DNA of 64,000 nt from positions 12,444-76,443 of the forward strand of contig CAYONZ010000011.1 of assembly GCA_964405465.1 (NCBI GenBank), written 5' to 3'. Each line of letters opens with the position of its first letter. The stretch's first letter is position 1. This document shows positions 45,357-54,138 of this stretch, in pieces. Both the position numbers and the translations under genes were made by a program. Source of the stretch: CAYONZ01 sp964405465. GTDB taxonomy: Bacteria > Bdellovibrionota > Bdellovibrionia > Bdellovibrionales > JAMPXM01. Under the pieces are notes generated by a model that saw only the letters and a list, made by a program, of their open reading frames with translations, ran no database searches and was not told the DNA's origin.

Positions 45357-46334
45357 GGAAACCTCGTTCCTGGATTTTCAAATTTTTTGCAAGCACTGTC
45401 GCTCGGGTCGACCTCTTTGCCTCTCGCGATTGGACTCATTTTGATGATGTATCCTCCGTTGGCAAGAGTGAAATATGAAGAGCTACCTCAGGTATTTTTG
45501 AATAAGCGGATTTTGCTTTTGTCTCTTGTGCAGAACTGGTTACTTGGACCTGTTCTTATGTTTGCATTGGCTGTGATCTTTCTTCGGGATCGCCCAGAAT
45601 ACATGAGTGGGCTTATTTTGATAGGCTTAGCTCGATGTATAGCTATGGTGATTGTTTGGAATGATTTGGCAGGTGGTAGCCGTGAGTACTGTGCCGGATT
45701 GGTGGCCATGAATTCAGTTTTTCAAATCTTGTCATTTCCATTTCTGGCATTTTTATTTTTAACTTTGATCCCGCGATGGATGGGATTACCTGGGACGAAC
45801 GTGTTCATTGGTATCGGAGATGTGGCTCAGGCTGTGCTGCTCTATCTTGGTCTTCCGTTCGGCGCTGGATATTTCACGAGAAGGCTTCTCATAAAAAATC
45901 GCGGACCAAAATGGTATGAAACTAAATTTCTGCCCAAAATCTCTCCATTGACTCTTGTATTTTTGCTTTTCACAATTCTGGTGATGTTTTCTCTAAAAGC
46001 AAATCAGATTTTGAGTCTACCCCTTGATGTCTTCAGAATCATGATTCCACTATTGCTCTACTTCTTGATCATGTTTACGCTTTCTTTTTTTATGAGTTAT
46101 CGGGTAGGGGCGGGTTATCAAGAGTCGGCCACTCTCTCGTTTACAGCAGCATCAAACAATTTTGAATTAGCCATTGCGGTCGCTGTGGCGACTTTTGGAA
46201 TTAATCATGGAGCCGCATTTGCGGCAGTCATCGGACCTTTGGTTGAAGTTCCGGTCTTGATTGGTCTGGTGAATGCCTCGCTTTGGATTCAGAGGCGATT
46301 TTTTAACTCCTCGCAGGTGGCAGTGAATGTCTAA
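45357..46334 (+). CDS. acr3: Acr3-type arsenite efflux transporter, 5' end lost in assembly gap
   Basis: The visible part starts near the first helix and runs through about nine transmembrane segments. It carries LARCIAMVIVWNDLAGG, with the conserved Cys of Acr3 transporters in helix 4, and TAASNNFELAIAVAV with the conserved Glu in helix 9. It expels As(III) across the inner membrane. It overlaps arsC by 8 bases, which shows one operon. Confidence 0.92.
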   Translation, partial: GNLVPGFSNFLQALSLGSTSLPLAIGLILMMYPPLARVKYEELPQVFLNKRILLLSLVQNWLLGPVLMFALAVIFLRDRPEYMSGLILIGLARCIAMVIVWNDLAGGSREYCAGLVAMNSVFQILSFPFLAFLFLTLIPRWMGLPGTNVFIGIGDVAQAVLLYLGLPFGAGYFTRRLLIKNRGPKWYETKFLPKISPLTLVFLLFTILVMFSLKANQILSLPLDVFRIMIPLLLYFLIMFTLSFFMSYRVGAGYQESATLSFTAASNNFELAIAVAVATFGINHGAAFAAVIGPLVEVPVLIGLVNASLWIQRRFFNSSQVAVNV

Positions 46335-46752
46335 GGTCGTGAAGATTTTATTTTTATGTGTGGCGAACTCGGCGCGAAGCCAATTGGCGGAAGGTTTGGC
46401 AAAAGAAATATTTGCCGAGATGGCGCAAATCGAAAGTGCGGGGTCGCAACCTTCGGGAAAAATTCAACCTTGGGCCATAGAGGTCTTGCGTGATCAGGGA
46501 ATTGATATTTCCAAAAACTATTCAAAATCGATCGATGACCTGCCTCGCGATTTTTTAATGAGCTTGGACTATGTGATTACTCTTTGTGCCGAAGAGGTAT
46601 GTCCAGTGCTCTCCTCACCCGCGAAGCGACTTCACTGGCCGATTCGCGATCCGGCCATGGTGAATGAGTCGCAAAAAGCACAGGCTTTCACCGAAGCTCG
46701 AGACGAAATTCGCAAACGAATTGAAGATTTTCAAACGACGCTATTAAAGTAA
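46327..46752 (+). CDS. arsC: Arsenate reductase, low-molecular-weight phosphatase type
   Basis: The 141-residue protein has LFLCVANSARSQ, the C-x5-R anion loop of LMW-phosphatase-like arsenate reductases, and TLCAEEVCPVL with the two relay cysteines, then HWPIRDPA with the catalytic Asp. It reduces arsenate to arsenite, which the overlapping Acr3 gene product exports. Reductant is probably thioredoxin. Confidence 0.93.
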   Translation: MSKVVKILFLCVANSARSQLAEGLAKEIFAEMAQIESAGSQPSGKIQPWAIEVLRDQGIDISKNYSKSIDDLPRDFLMSLDYVITLCAEEVCPVLSSPAKRLHWPIRDPAMVNESQKAQAFTEARDEIRKRIEDFQTTLLK

Positions 46753-46869
46753 GAATGTTGAAGTCATACTTATGAGTTCGGAGTATTGAAATAAATTTGG
46801 CTACCTGGAGCTTGCTCTGTAGATTTTGAGTCAGTAGGATGACATTTACAAAATCTTTGGGAGTCATCT

Positions 46870-47736
46870 ATGAAACTGGTGTTGCTTGCTCTATTTTCCC
46901 TTCTTTTTTTTAATTCGGTGTGGGCTTTTGGGGCCAATTTTGGGTCTTCAATTGAGGTCGGTGATTCAATGAGAGCATTTGCTGAAGCGCCAAAATTTGC
47001 AGCCGTTGTTGCTGATGCTGATTCGGCAAATCCTGAAGAGGTGCCCATGGCAGAGCAAGCTTTGGACAAAGTGCCAGACAAAAACAGTTTGCAGACTAAA
47101 GATAAAAAAGTGGGTGGTACGGTCGAGGCTTTGACTGACGCACTATCTGAAACCAAAAGCCGTCGTCAGAATGCGGATTACTTTGCACTCTTAAATTATT
47201 CTCCAATTGATATGTTATTGCCAAGCAAGCTGGGTGCAAGCTTCGGATGGAATTCTGATGTCTCAAAGACCTATGAACTAGAATATCTGCACAGTGGAAT
47301 TTCAGCCTCTTGGCTTTTAGCTGATTTTGGCAGTATGTCGGACGATCGCATTTCGATCATGGCAAGATCCTATGCCTCACGAAATAGTTTTCAATTCAGT
47401 TACGGTCTAACTTACTTTGATTTCTCTTTGCATGTCGGGGATCAACTTTTGAGCCGCCTGACATCTGCAACCTATCCATCAATTGATTTGGTACAAATTC
47501 AATCACTGGGTTTTAATCTGGGACTCGGCAATAGATGGACATTTCAACATGATATCACCTTTGGCATCGATTGGATTTCGTGGGCCCAACCTTTGTATAC
47601 GTTAAGTCGCAAGGCTGCATTTCTTGATGTGGCGACTAATTCACAAGACCGTGATCTGCTTGATCGGGCCATGAAGCTGATTTCCTATCTGCCGCGATTT
47701 TCATTTCTCAAGCTTCAACTAGGAATTCTGTTTTAG
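46870..47736 (+). CDS. Exported protein of unknown function, possibly outer membrane
   Basis: The 288-residue product has a signal peptide (MKLVLLALFSLLFFNSVWA), a charged region to about residue 95, then strand-like alternating sequence with aromatic residues (SFQFSYGLTYFDFSLHV, GFNLGLGNRWTFQHDITFGI) and ends LKLQLGILF, a beta-signal-like C-terminal Phe. This suggests a barrel in the outer membrane. GGGAG lies six bases before ATG. No family is recognised. Confidence 0.7.
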   Translation: MKLVLLALFSLLFFNSVWAFGANFGSSIEVGDSMRAFAEAPKFAAVVADADSANPEEVPMAEQALDKVPDKNSLQTKDKKVGGTVEALTDALSETKSRRQNADYFALLNYSPIDMLLPSKLGASFGWNSDVSKTYELEYLHSGISASWLLADFGSMSDDRISIMARSYASRNSFQFSYGLTYFDFSLHVGDQLLSRLTSATYPSIDLVQIQSLGFNLGLGNRWTFQHDITFGIDWISWAQPLYTLSRKAAFLDVATNSQDRDLLDRAMKLISYLPRFSFLKLQLGILF

Positions 47737-47845
47737 GGCAATACTGAACCGGTTACCAGTGAAACTTCGAAACCTTCTTTGATGCCGACTAGCCCAGTTC
47801 CTGCAAAAAATAAAAAAGCGAACAAATAAATGTTTTTTATTTAAG

Positions 47846-47877
47846 TAAGAGCGAGTTTATCAACGCTCGCTCTTACG
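47846..47877. terminator. Hairpin between convergent genes
   Basis: GTAAGAGCGAG at 47846-47856 and CTCGCTCTTAC at 47867-47877 are exact inverted arms of 11 bases. The stem lies 22 bases after the stop of the SPFH gene on the - strand and 109 bases after the + strand gene. No perfect U-tract follows on either side, so efficiency is uncertain. Confidence 0.65.
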
Positions 47878-47899
47878 TTCTCTCGATCAAAGTACAAAA

Positions 47900-49918
47900 T
47901 TATTTAGGAGATGGATTCATTCGGTCGCGAATCGTGTTGGCTAGAAGCACATCGACCAATGTTCCACCACCAGTCCCAGATCCTGAGGCGACAATATCAG
48001 GCACCAACTTCACTCCAGACTTCGCGAGCGATTCCGCGACCTGAACAATCGCATAGTTGTTGGATTCCATCGAAGCAATCTTCAGCTTAATCACTGAGGC
48101 CTCAGCTTCACCAATCGCTTTGGTCTTAGCGGCTTCAGCTTCACCCACAGATCGCAAAACAGTGGCGTCAGCCTCTGCATTGATCTTTTTAGATTGAGCC
48201 TGACCTTCGGCAGATTTGACTGTCGCTTTGGCACTGAACTCAGCGATGGCGACTTGTCTTTCGGCATCCACCACTTTTGCTTGAGTTGCGGCCAGAGCTG
48301 TTGCTTGTTCCAACTCTTGTTTCACGACTTGAGCTTCTCTTTGGGTATTGTAGGTGACCCGCTCTTGCTCGGCAATTTTGCGATCAGTTAGAGTTTTCAT
48401 CAGCTCATCTGGAGGAACAATATCGCCAATCAGTGTGTCGACGGCTCCGACATTGTACTCTTTCAATGCTGTTGAAATTGCAAGCCGAGCCTGCTCTTGC
48501 CTTTGAGACCTGTTCTTCAAGAAATCTATAATGTCTGATCCTTGAGCCGCATTTCGAAAATAGTTGCCAATGGTCGGTTCAAGAACTTGAGTGACCAAGG
48601 CCGAGAGGCCGCCGAATCTCGCGATCACTTTGGGAGCGTCATTGCGCGGAATATGAATGATCTGCGAAACATCTAAATTAAATTTAAAACCATCGGCTGA
48701 GCGCACGGTGATGGTCGAAAGCTTTTCATCAAGTTTGTGCGCCTCTGATTTTCCAGTGGCCCAATTGAGAACCACATTGGCTGTAGGAACACAACTGACT
48801 TTGTGGGTATGCGGATTGAGTGGGTATCGACCCGGATCAAGTGGGTCTACCCAAACACCTTTCTCACCACGGCTGACGAGATTGCCATGGCGAAACGATT
48901 CGCCTGTGACATCTCGACCTTCTTTGCCAACGAATGCGATGACCACACCGACATTTGCAATTGGAACTTCCGTCATTTCAACAATTTCAATTGTTGCAAA
49001 TCGGGGGTTGATAAAATATCGACCAGACAAAAGAACTTGCTCTTGCAATCCCTTGTAGCCTCCACCATCACAAAATTCCTGAGGATTTTGAAACATATTG
49101 TGACCCTGCACGAGTGGACCTGCAATTTCGCCAGCAGGAAGTGCGGCACCTTCTCTGGTGGTTACAATACCGACCTTGTTGTCGGGAATATCGACTACTT
49201 CAGAAGTTTGAACTTCAAAAAGAAGCGGATTGATTCGGTAGGTACCCGGAGCAATGATCGACATCTGTGGTCCACGTTCTCCACCGTTGTTAAAGAATGC
49301 ACTTGCATCTTGAAAAGAGTTGCAGTTGACTTGCCTAGCAATGATTCGACCATTGGTGATAGGTTGGCCGTCGCGCGCCTCCACAACACCAATTTTACCT
49401 TGGGGAATCGACACCACACTGGCCAATTCCACTGTAAACAAAAGAGGATTAATTCGGTAAGTTCCGGGAGCAATCACATTCATTTGTGGTCCGCGCTCTC
49501 CACCGTTTTGCAAGAAGGCACGTGCATCTTGAAAGTTATCGCATTCGACGTGACGAGCGATAATTCGCCCACTCGCAAGCGACTGTCCATCACAAGCTTC
49601 AACAATTCCCACTTGATCGGGAGGAACAACAAAAAATTTCACCTTTTCGACCGTGTACTGCCATGGCCAAAGTGCAAAATGAATTCCAGGAGGAAGTGTG
49701 TCGGCTTGGTAACCAGCCTCACCGTTGAGGGCGATGATACGGCCATCCGGAAGAGTCTTTTGCGAGCCAAAGAGGACGAATTTTTTCGTGACAATACCGA
49801 GGCTATCATCAGGGATAATGATGACGCCAAAGAGCCAGAGTAGCCAGCGAAACCCACTCGCCAAGAGTACAACCACAAGCAATATTCCCGCGATCCAGAG
49901 CAAATAACCGTTTTCCAT
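47900..49918 (-). CDS. Large SPFH/band-7 protein with tandem N-terminal repeats
   Basis: The 672-residue protein has an N-terminal transmembrane segment (LLWIAGILLVVVLLASGF), then about four to five repeats of roughly 80-90 residues (residues about 35-345). Each repeat carries a KxGIV/VGIVEA-DG-xxx-GRIIA opening and a GPQM-APGTYRINP ending; repeats 2 and 3 are very similar. An SPFH domain (about 350-480, VRSADGFKFNLDVSQII) follows, then an Ala/Glu/Lys coiled coil (about 490-630) and a C-terminal Gly-rich tail. Flotillin-like proteins scaffold membrane domains. Repeats plus SPFH-like shoulder plus coiled coil also recall major vault protein. GAAAGGA precedes the chosen ATG. Confidence 0.85.
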   Translation of the reverse strand: MENGYLLWIAGILLVVVLLASGFRWLLWLFGVIIIPDDSLGIVTKKFVLFGSQKTLPDGRIIALNGEAGYQADTLPPGIHFALWPWQYTVEKVKFFVVPPDQVGIVEACDGQSLASGRIIARHVECDNFQDARAFLQNGGERGPQMNVIAPGTYRINPLLFTVELASVVSIPQGKIGVVEARDGQPITNGRIIARQVNCNSFQDASAFFNNGGERGPQMSIIAPGTYRINPLLFEVQTSEVVDIPDNKVGIVTTREGAALPAGEIAGPLVQGHNMFQNPQEFCDGGGYKGLQEQVLLSGRYFINPRFATIEIVEMTEVPIANVGVVIAFVGKEGRDVTGESFRHGNLVSRGEKGVWVDPLDPGRYPLNPHTHKVSCVPTANVVLNWATGKSEAHKLDEKLSTITVRSADGFKFNLDVSQIIHIPRNDAPKVIARFGGLSALVTQVLEPTIGNYFRNAAQGSDIIDFLKNRSQRQEQARLAISTALKEYNVGAVDTLIGDIVPPDELMKTLTDRKIAEQERVTYNTQREAQVVKQELEQATALAATQAKVVDAERQVAIAEFSAKATVKSAEGQAQSKKINAEADATVLRSVGEAEAAKTKAIGEAEASVIKLKIASMESNNYAIVQVAESLAKSGVKLVPDIVASGSGTGGGTLVDVLLANTIRDRMNPSPK

Positions 49919-50163
49919 TTTTTCCTTTCTTGAAAAAATATATTTTGTTTGGAGAGATCCTAGTTTCATACAACTGCTTCAGGAGTTGAAGCGAAATCGG
50001 ATGCTGCAATGTGAGCGTGCTGTGCGCAAGTCGTGCCTAAGATCAATGGGATTCAGTGTCGAACACTCATTCGAGTTCTACGAGTTTTAAGAGAGATGAG
50101 TGAACATAAGATCATTAAAAATGACACGTCTCGCATCTTGCCGCGCACAGTGTTGACATCTTC

Positions 50164-50352
50164 ATGGGTCATTGCACTGGGGGAAAAATCATAAGCTTTG
50201 ATGAGAAGAGCGTTCATTTGCGCTCAGGAAAAGGTGTCTACAACTTTCAAAAGTCTGATTTGAACTTTCCATCCTATCAAGTGGGCAATGAAATTCAATT
50301 GCCTATGACGAGACTCCAGCTCAACGAACTCAAATCGATTCAAGCAAAATAG
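50164..50352 (+). CDS. Small protein of unknown function
   Basis: The 62-residue product has a compact beta-like sequence (GKIISFDEKSVHLRSGKGVY, then FPSYQVGNEIQLPM) and no signal peptide. There is no good ribosome site at the ATG, but codon use and composition look coding. It lies alone between the SPFH gene and the toxin-antitoxin module. It could be a small nucleic-acid or protein binding domain; I do not recognise it. Confidence 0.5.
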   Translation: MGHCTGGKIISFDEKSVHLRSGKGVYNFQKSDLNFPSYQVGNEIQLPMTRLQLNELKSIQAK

Positions 50353-50384
50353 CGGGCCTACCTGGCTGGGTTGGTAAGTCGAAG

Positions 50385-50687
50385 TTAAAGCTCGATCCGA
50401 TCTTTGATAATTCCATCTCGATAAGACGAGGCAATTTGATCTTCATGAACTAAGTCTACCTTGTAAGGTAACCGTGATTCCTCGATGTCTTCTGCGATTT
50501 TCGAAAGATATCCGGAAGGGAAGGGAGTGTTGGGGCTTGAATAGAGAAGATCAACATCAGAAAATTTCTGCTGGGTTCCTCTTGCGCGAGATCCAAAAAT
50601 CCAAACGCGACAGCCCCAGGATTTTAAAGGTTCGATTACATTTTGAGACAAAATAGAATATTCCTCGGAAGTCATACCTGAGATCAT
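50385..50687 (-). CDS. mntA: MntA-like nucleotidyltransferase antitoxin, module 1
   Basis: The 100-residue protein is a minimal nucleotidyltransferase with GSRARG followed after the correct ten-residue spacing by DVD, the GS-x10-D-x-D motif of MntA. MntA neutralises HepT by adding AMP to it. It overlaps the HEPN gene upstream by 4 bases, so the two are translated together. Confidence 0.9.
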   Translation of the reverse strand: MISGMTSEEYSILSQNVIEPLKSWGCRVWIFGSRARGTQQKFSDVDLLYSSPNTPFPSGYLSKIAEDIEESRLPYKVDLVHEDQIASSYRDGIIKDRIEL

Positions 50688-51073
50688 TTGTTTTTGAGGT
50701 TGGCTAAAAGTTGTTGTGCTTCTGGAAAAAATGCGGTCGCTATTTTTATGACTTCAACAGCAATGTCTTCGTCATAGGCGTGAGAGGTCTTATTTCTTCC
50801 CTCAATAAAATCAAACCATAAATTTGGATCGGAAATCAATTGATTCTGTGCCATCTCACGAACGACAGGTTTTGCGGCGGTTGATTTTGATCCAAGAACT
50901 TTGGCTGAGACTTTCCATGCGATTTCAATCGAGTACTCAAAACGTTGAATTGCAGCATCTCGAACGAACTTGTAAAAAGCCGAACTTTGAGAGTGTTGTT
51001 CCCTATTTAACTCATTCAGTGCCTCCTGAAGAGACAGCAAAGCTTTTTCAAACTCAACAATACTAACACTCAT
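50684..51073 (-). CDS. hepT: HepT-like HEPN ribonuclease toxin, module 1
   Basis: The 129-residue helical protein belongs to the HI0074/HepT HEPN group (RDAAIQRFEYSIEIAWK) and keeps the toxin motif RNKTSHAY, which is R-x4-H-x-Y. Such proteins cut RNA and their Tyr is adenylylated by the partner MntA. A 4-base overlap with the mntA gene makes a classic module. The pair is duplicated in diverged form at 53189-53943. Confidence 0.9.
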   Translation of the reverse strand: MSVSIVEFEKALLSLQEALNELNREQHSQSSAFYKFVRDAAIQRFEYSIEIAWKVSAKVLGSKSTAAKPVVREMAQNQLISDPNLWFDFIEGRNKTSHAYDEDIAVEVIKIATAFFPEAQQLLANLKNK

Positions 51074-51231
51074 TGATCACCTTCTTTGATACGAAGAACT
51101 TTTCGACAGGGGCCTCTCTATTCGCAAGATTACTGATGAAACTGTTCAAGCCGCAATAATTCACGGTAAACAGCAAACGCGATTTTGTCAAAGGCCATGA
51201 CAGGCTAGCGGCAGCGACAGGCGCTCACAAA

Positions 51232-51777
51232 TTATTTTTCGTGATGGGTTCCAACACGCAAAACCATTTGAATATCTGCAATCGATTGGCCGTTGATTCG
51301 AAACAGATCTTCGGTCGTACCGATTTGTTTGAACCCCAGAGATTCATAGAGAGACACGGCGGGTGTATTGTGAGCGAAGACATAGAGTTCGATCCAATCA
51401 ATGCCGGCTTGGGCCCTCGCCCAAGTGATGGCCGTGTCGGCTAACTTTCTGCCCCAGCCTTGACCGCGTGCCTCACGCTCAAGGCCCATTCCAAAAACAG
51501 CGCGATGGAGTGAAGCCTTAAGGCTACCAGATTTTAGGTCTGCGTGGCCCACAATGCGATCCTCTTTTTCAACGATCCAAACGGCTTCCCACCCAACTTG
51601 ATCAAGTGGCTTCGACCACTTGACTTTGAGTTTTTCAACGAACTCGTTTTTGTTCCACTCCGCGTGATCGCTTGTTGGGTGAAAGATAATATCGCCATTG
51701 CCAGACTCACCAAAGTGTCTTTGCAGGTGTTCAAAAAACCGAGCTTCATCTCCCGGCTGTGTACGTCGAAGTTTCAT
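51232..51777 (-). CDS. GNAT-family N-acetyltransferase
   Basis: The 181-residue product (start MKLRRTQPGDEARF) has the GNAT acetyl-CoA binding loop EREARGQGWGRKL and the later LYVFAHNTPAVSLYESLGF motif. It acetylates a small molecule or protein N-terminus or lysine. Substrate is unknown. It lies between the two HepT-MntA modules, but I see no sign that it belongs to either; the longer open frame upstream adds ten residues without a better ribosome site. Confidence 0.88.
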   Translation of the reverse strand: MKLRRTQPGDEARFFEHLQRHFGESGNGDIIFHPTSDHAEWNKNEFVEKLKVKWSKPLDQVGWEAVWIVEKEDRIVGHADLKSGSLKASLHRAVFGMGLEREARGQGWGRKLADTAITWARAQAGIDWIELYVFAHNTPAVSLYESLGFKQIGTTEDLFRINGQSIADIQMVLRVGTHHEK

Positions 51778-52003
51778 TCTCGTCTCACTTCTGTTGTTAT
51801 CGATCAATTTAACAACAAGTCTGTCATCGGATCAACCTTAAGCTTCCGCCGAAAGACTCTAGGCCGTCCTCCACAAATCACTTTACGAAGCGTCATTGTA
51901 ATCCTCGTTCAATAAACAATATTTGATTATTGAAATAGAAAAAGATCTAAGATCTTGACCTTCAAACTTCACGCTATACTCTATTAACTCAGTGGAGGTG
52001 TGA

Positions 52004-53185
52004 ATGAAATTTTTGATACTTGTTCTTTCGACATTGTGCCTGCCAATGAGTGCGCTTTCTCAAGTCAATCCCGCGGCGGAGGCCAGCAATCAGTTCGCCT
52101 TTGACATGTACAAGGTGAACGCAAAGAACTCAGACAACTTATTTTTCTCTCCACTGAGTCTTGAAGCGGCGCTGGCGATGACAGCGGCCGGTGCACAAAA
52201 CGAAACTTTAAATCAAATGACCAAGACCTTGCATTTGCCTCCGAATTACCACCCAGAGTTTCGAACTTTGCTCGGGCAATTGAAGGGCGGTAGACACTTT
52301 CAATTGTTCATTGCCAATCGAATCTGGGGAAGTCTTGGGACTGAATACTATCCCTCATTTCTTAATTTACTTCAGGAAAATTACGGTGCCGGCTTATCGG
52401 GGCTTGATTTCAAAACGCAACCTGAACCGTCTCGTTTAAAAATCAATGAGTGGGTTCAGCAGCAAACGAAAGATAAGATCAAAGACCTCTTGCCCCAAAA
52501 ATCTATCACCGCGGAAACGGATCTTGTTTTGACCAATGCAATCTATTTTAAGGGCAAATGGGCAGAGCCGTTCAAAAAAGATCTCACGAAAGAAGACAGT
52601 TTTTTCGTAGCAGCAACACAAAGAAAGTCGATTCCGTTTATGCATCTCACCTCGCATTTTCGCTATGCTGAAAATGCCGACATGCAATTTCTTGAAATGA
52701 ATTACCTGGGGAATGAACTCGCGATGGACATTCTGCTTCCCAAAGATGGTGTCGAGTTGTCTTCGATTGAGAAAAAAATAAGTACTTCAGTCCTCGAAGA
52801 ACTGATTGGCAAAAGTTCATTTGAAGAGGTTCAAGTGTCGATACCGAAATTTAAAACTGAATCATCAATGAGTTTGAAAGAGACTTTAACGGCAATGGGC
52901 ATGCCTTTGGCTTTTGACGAGGAAAAAGCTAACTTTCATGGAATGCGAAAAATTCTTCCAGGTAAAAATCTCTATATTTCTAAAGTCATGCACAAGGCCT
53001 TTGTTGATGTTGATGAAGAGGGAACTGAGGCGGCTGCCGCAACAGCGGTTGTGATGGGGATTGGGACTGGTCGGCCGTCACGACTTCAGCCAAAAATCTT
53101 TAAAGCAAATCGACCTTTTATATTTTTAATTCGCCACTTGAGCTCTGGAGCCATTCTTTTTATGGGCCGCTATACCCAGCCTTAA
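52004..53185 (+). CDS. Exported serpin (serine protease inhibitor)
   Basis: The 393-residue protein has a signal peptide (MKFLILVLSTLCLPMSALSQ) and a full serpin fold: FFSPLSLEAALAM, NAIYFKGKW, FMHL, MDILLPKDG, and the hinge EEGTEAAAATAVVM that marks inhibitory serpins, followed by FKANRPFIFLIRHLSSGAILFMGR. The reactive loop is about six residues longer than in antitrypsin and holds GRPSRL, so the P1 residue cannot be fixed. It would trap a serine or cysteine protease in the periplasm or outside the cell. GGAGG is seven bases before the start. It stands opposite to its neighbours. Confidence 0.95.
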   Translation: MKFLILVLSTLCLPMSALSQVNPAAEASNQFAFDMYKVNAKNSDNLFFSPLSLEAALAMTAAGAQNETLNQMTKTLHLPPNYHPEFRTLLGQLKGGRHFQLFIANRIWGSLGTEYYPSFLNLLQENYGAGLSGLDFKTQPEPSRLKINEWVQQQTKDKIKDLLPQKSITAETDLVLTNAIYFKGKWAEPFKKDLTKEDSFFVAATQRKSIPFMHLTSHFRYAENADMQFLEMNYLGNELAMDILLPKDGVELSSIEKKISTSVLEELIGKSSFEEVQVSIPKFKTESSMSLKETLTAMGMPLAFDEEKANFHGMRKILPGKNLYISKVMHKAFVDVDEEGTEAAAATAVVMGIGTGRPSRLQPKIFKANRPFIFLIRHLSSGAILFMGRYTQP

Positions 53186-53188
53186 ACT

Positions 53189-53494
53189 CTAGATCTCTAC
53201 CATTGAGGCTTCGACGTTTTGGCGATAGCTCTTCGCTAGGTTTTTGTTGTTTACGAGATCGATTTTGTATGGAAACTGAGACTCTTCGAAAAAAATGAGA
53301 AGACTCGAGATAAACGTGGAGTCGATCGGGTGGTGTTCATTTTCAATAATCAACAAATCAATATCAGAAAATCTGTGGTGCTTGGTGTGGACTCTCGAAC
53401 CAAAAACAAAAATCTTCGCCTTCCGTGCTTTCAAAGGTTGTATAAGGTGTTGGTCCAAAAAAGAATATTCTGAATCGGTTAAGCCAAATTTCAC
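53189..53494 (-). CDS. MntA-like nucleotidyltransferase, module 2, with altered motif
   Basis: The 101-residue protein resembles the nucleotidyltransferase of module 1. It has GS followed by ten residues and DID, so the metal-binding part is kept, but the GSxRxG loop reads GSRVHT: the second Arg and the Gly are replaced. This could weaken nucleotide binding. It overlaps the HEPN gene by 4 bases. It ends 3 bases from the convergent serpin stop. Confidence 0.85.
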   Translation of the reverse strand: MKFGLTDSEYSFLDQHLIQPLKARKAKIFVFGSRVHTKHHRFSDIDLLIIENEHHPIDSTFISSLLIFFEESQFPYKIDLVNNKNLAKSYRQNVEASMVEI

Positions 53495-53943
53495 GTCAAG
53501 ATATCCTCAATTTTTTGACAAAGATCCTCGAAGTAGGGGATTGATTTTTGTGTGATAGCGTAGACCTCTTTGGCAACGTCTTCGTCATAAGTGTGAGAAG
53601 TTTTATTTCTAGCGGTGAGCAGCTCAAACCAAGTGTCAGTCTCATCGATGAGATTGTTTCTAGCCATGTCCCGGATTGCCGTGTTCGGAGATTTGAGTTC
53701 AAGACCGAGAGCTTTAACTGCAGTTTTCCACGAGAGTTCCACGCAAAACTCGAACCTTTGAATGCATGAGTCTCGCAGAGCTTTTTGCAGCTCGACTGCT
53801 TGTGGTTGACCATTCCGAGCTTCGTCTAAAAGCCTTGAGGATGTCTTTAAAGACGCAATTACATTTTTTAACTCTTGGGTGGATAGAGAGGTTGATTTCA
53901 ACTGAAGGCTCCCGGAGAAAAATTGGATCAGGTTCTGGACCAT
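53491..53943 (-). CDS. HepT-like HEPN toxin, module 2
   Basis: The 150-residue protein contains RDSCIQRFEFCVELSWK and RNKTSHTY, the R-x4-H-x-Y toxin motif. It aligns with module 1 along the C-terminal 100 residues and has a longer N-terminus (start may be internal). It is coupled to the downstream nucleotidyltransferase gene. The two modules are moderately diverged, so the duplication is old or they were gained separately. Confidence 0.87.
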   Translation of the reverse strand: MVQNLIQFFSGSLQLKSTSLSTQELKNVIASLKTSSRLLDEARNGQPQAVELQKALRDSCIQRFEFCVELSWKTAVKALGLELKSPNTAIRDMARNNLIDETDTWFELLTARNKTSHTYDEDVAKEVYAITQKSIPYFEDLCQKIEDILT

Positions 53944-54138
53944 CCGTGATCTGATTGAATTTCATTCCCAGAACCGATAACCACATCCTATGGCAAATGC
54001 CCCGACTTAGACAACTTTTACCGTGATTCTAGTTTTAATTCTGCTTAATGGCTCCAAATGGCGACGACAAGACTTTTGCTCAACTAATTCAAATCGACTC
54101 AAGAAAATCATGCGCAGATCCTTGACCTAGATTACCTC

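Noticed and set aside
44856..46334. A single 492-codon frame fusing MAPEG and Acr3
   Set aside because: It passes through 100 N. The frame continuity is only due to the placeholder length; the two halves are different families.
48803..49843. 346-codon open frame opposite the SPFH gene
   Set aside because: It mirrors the repeated coding DNA of the SPFH protein, has low-complexity unlikely protein sequence and no ribosome site.
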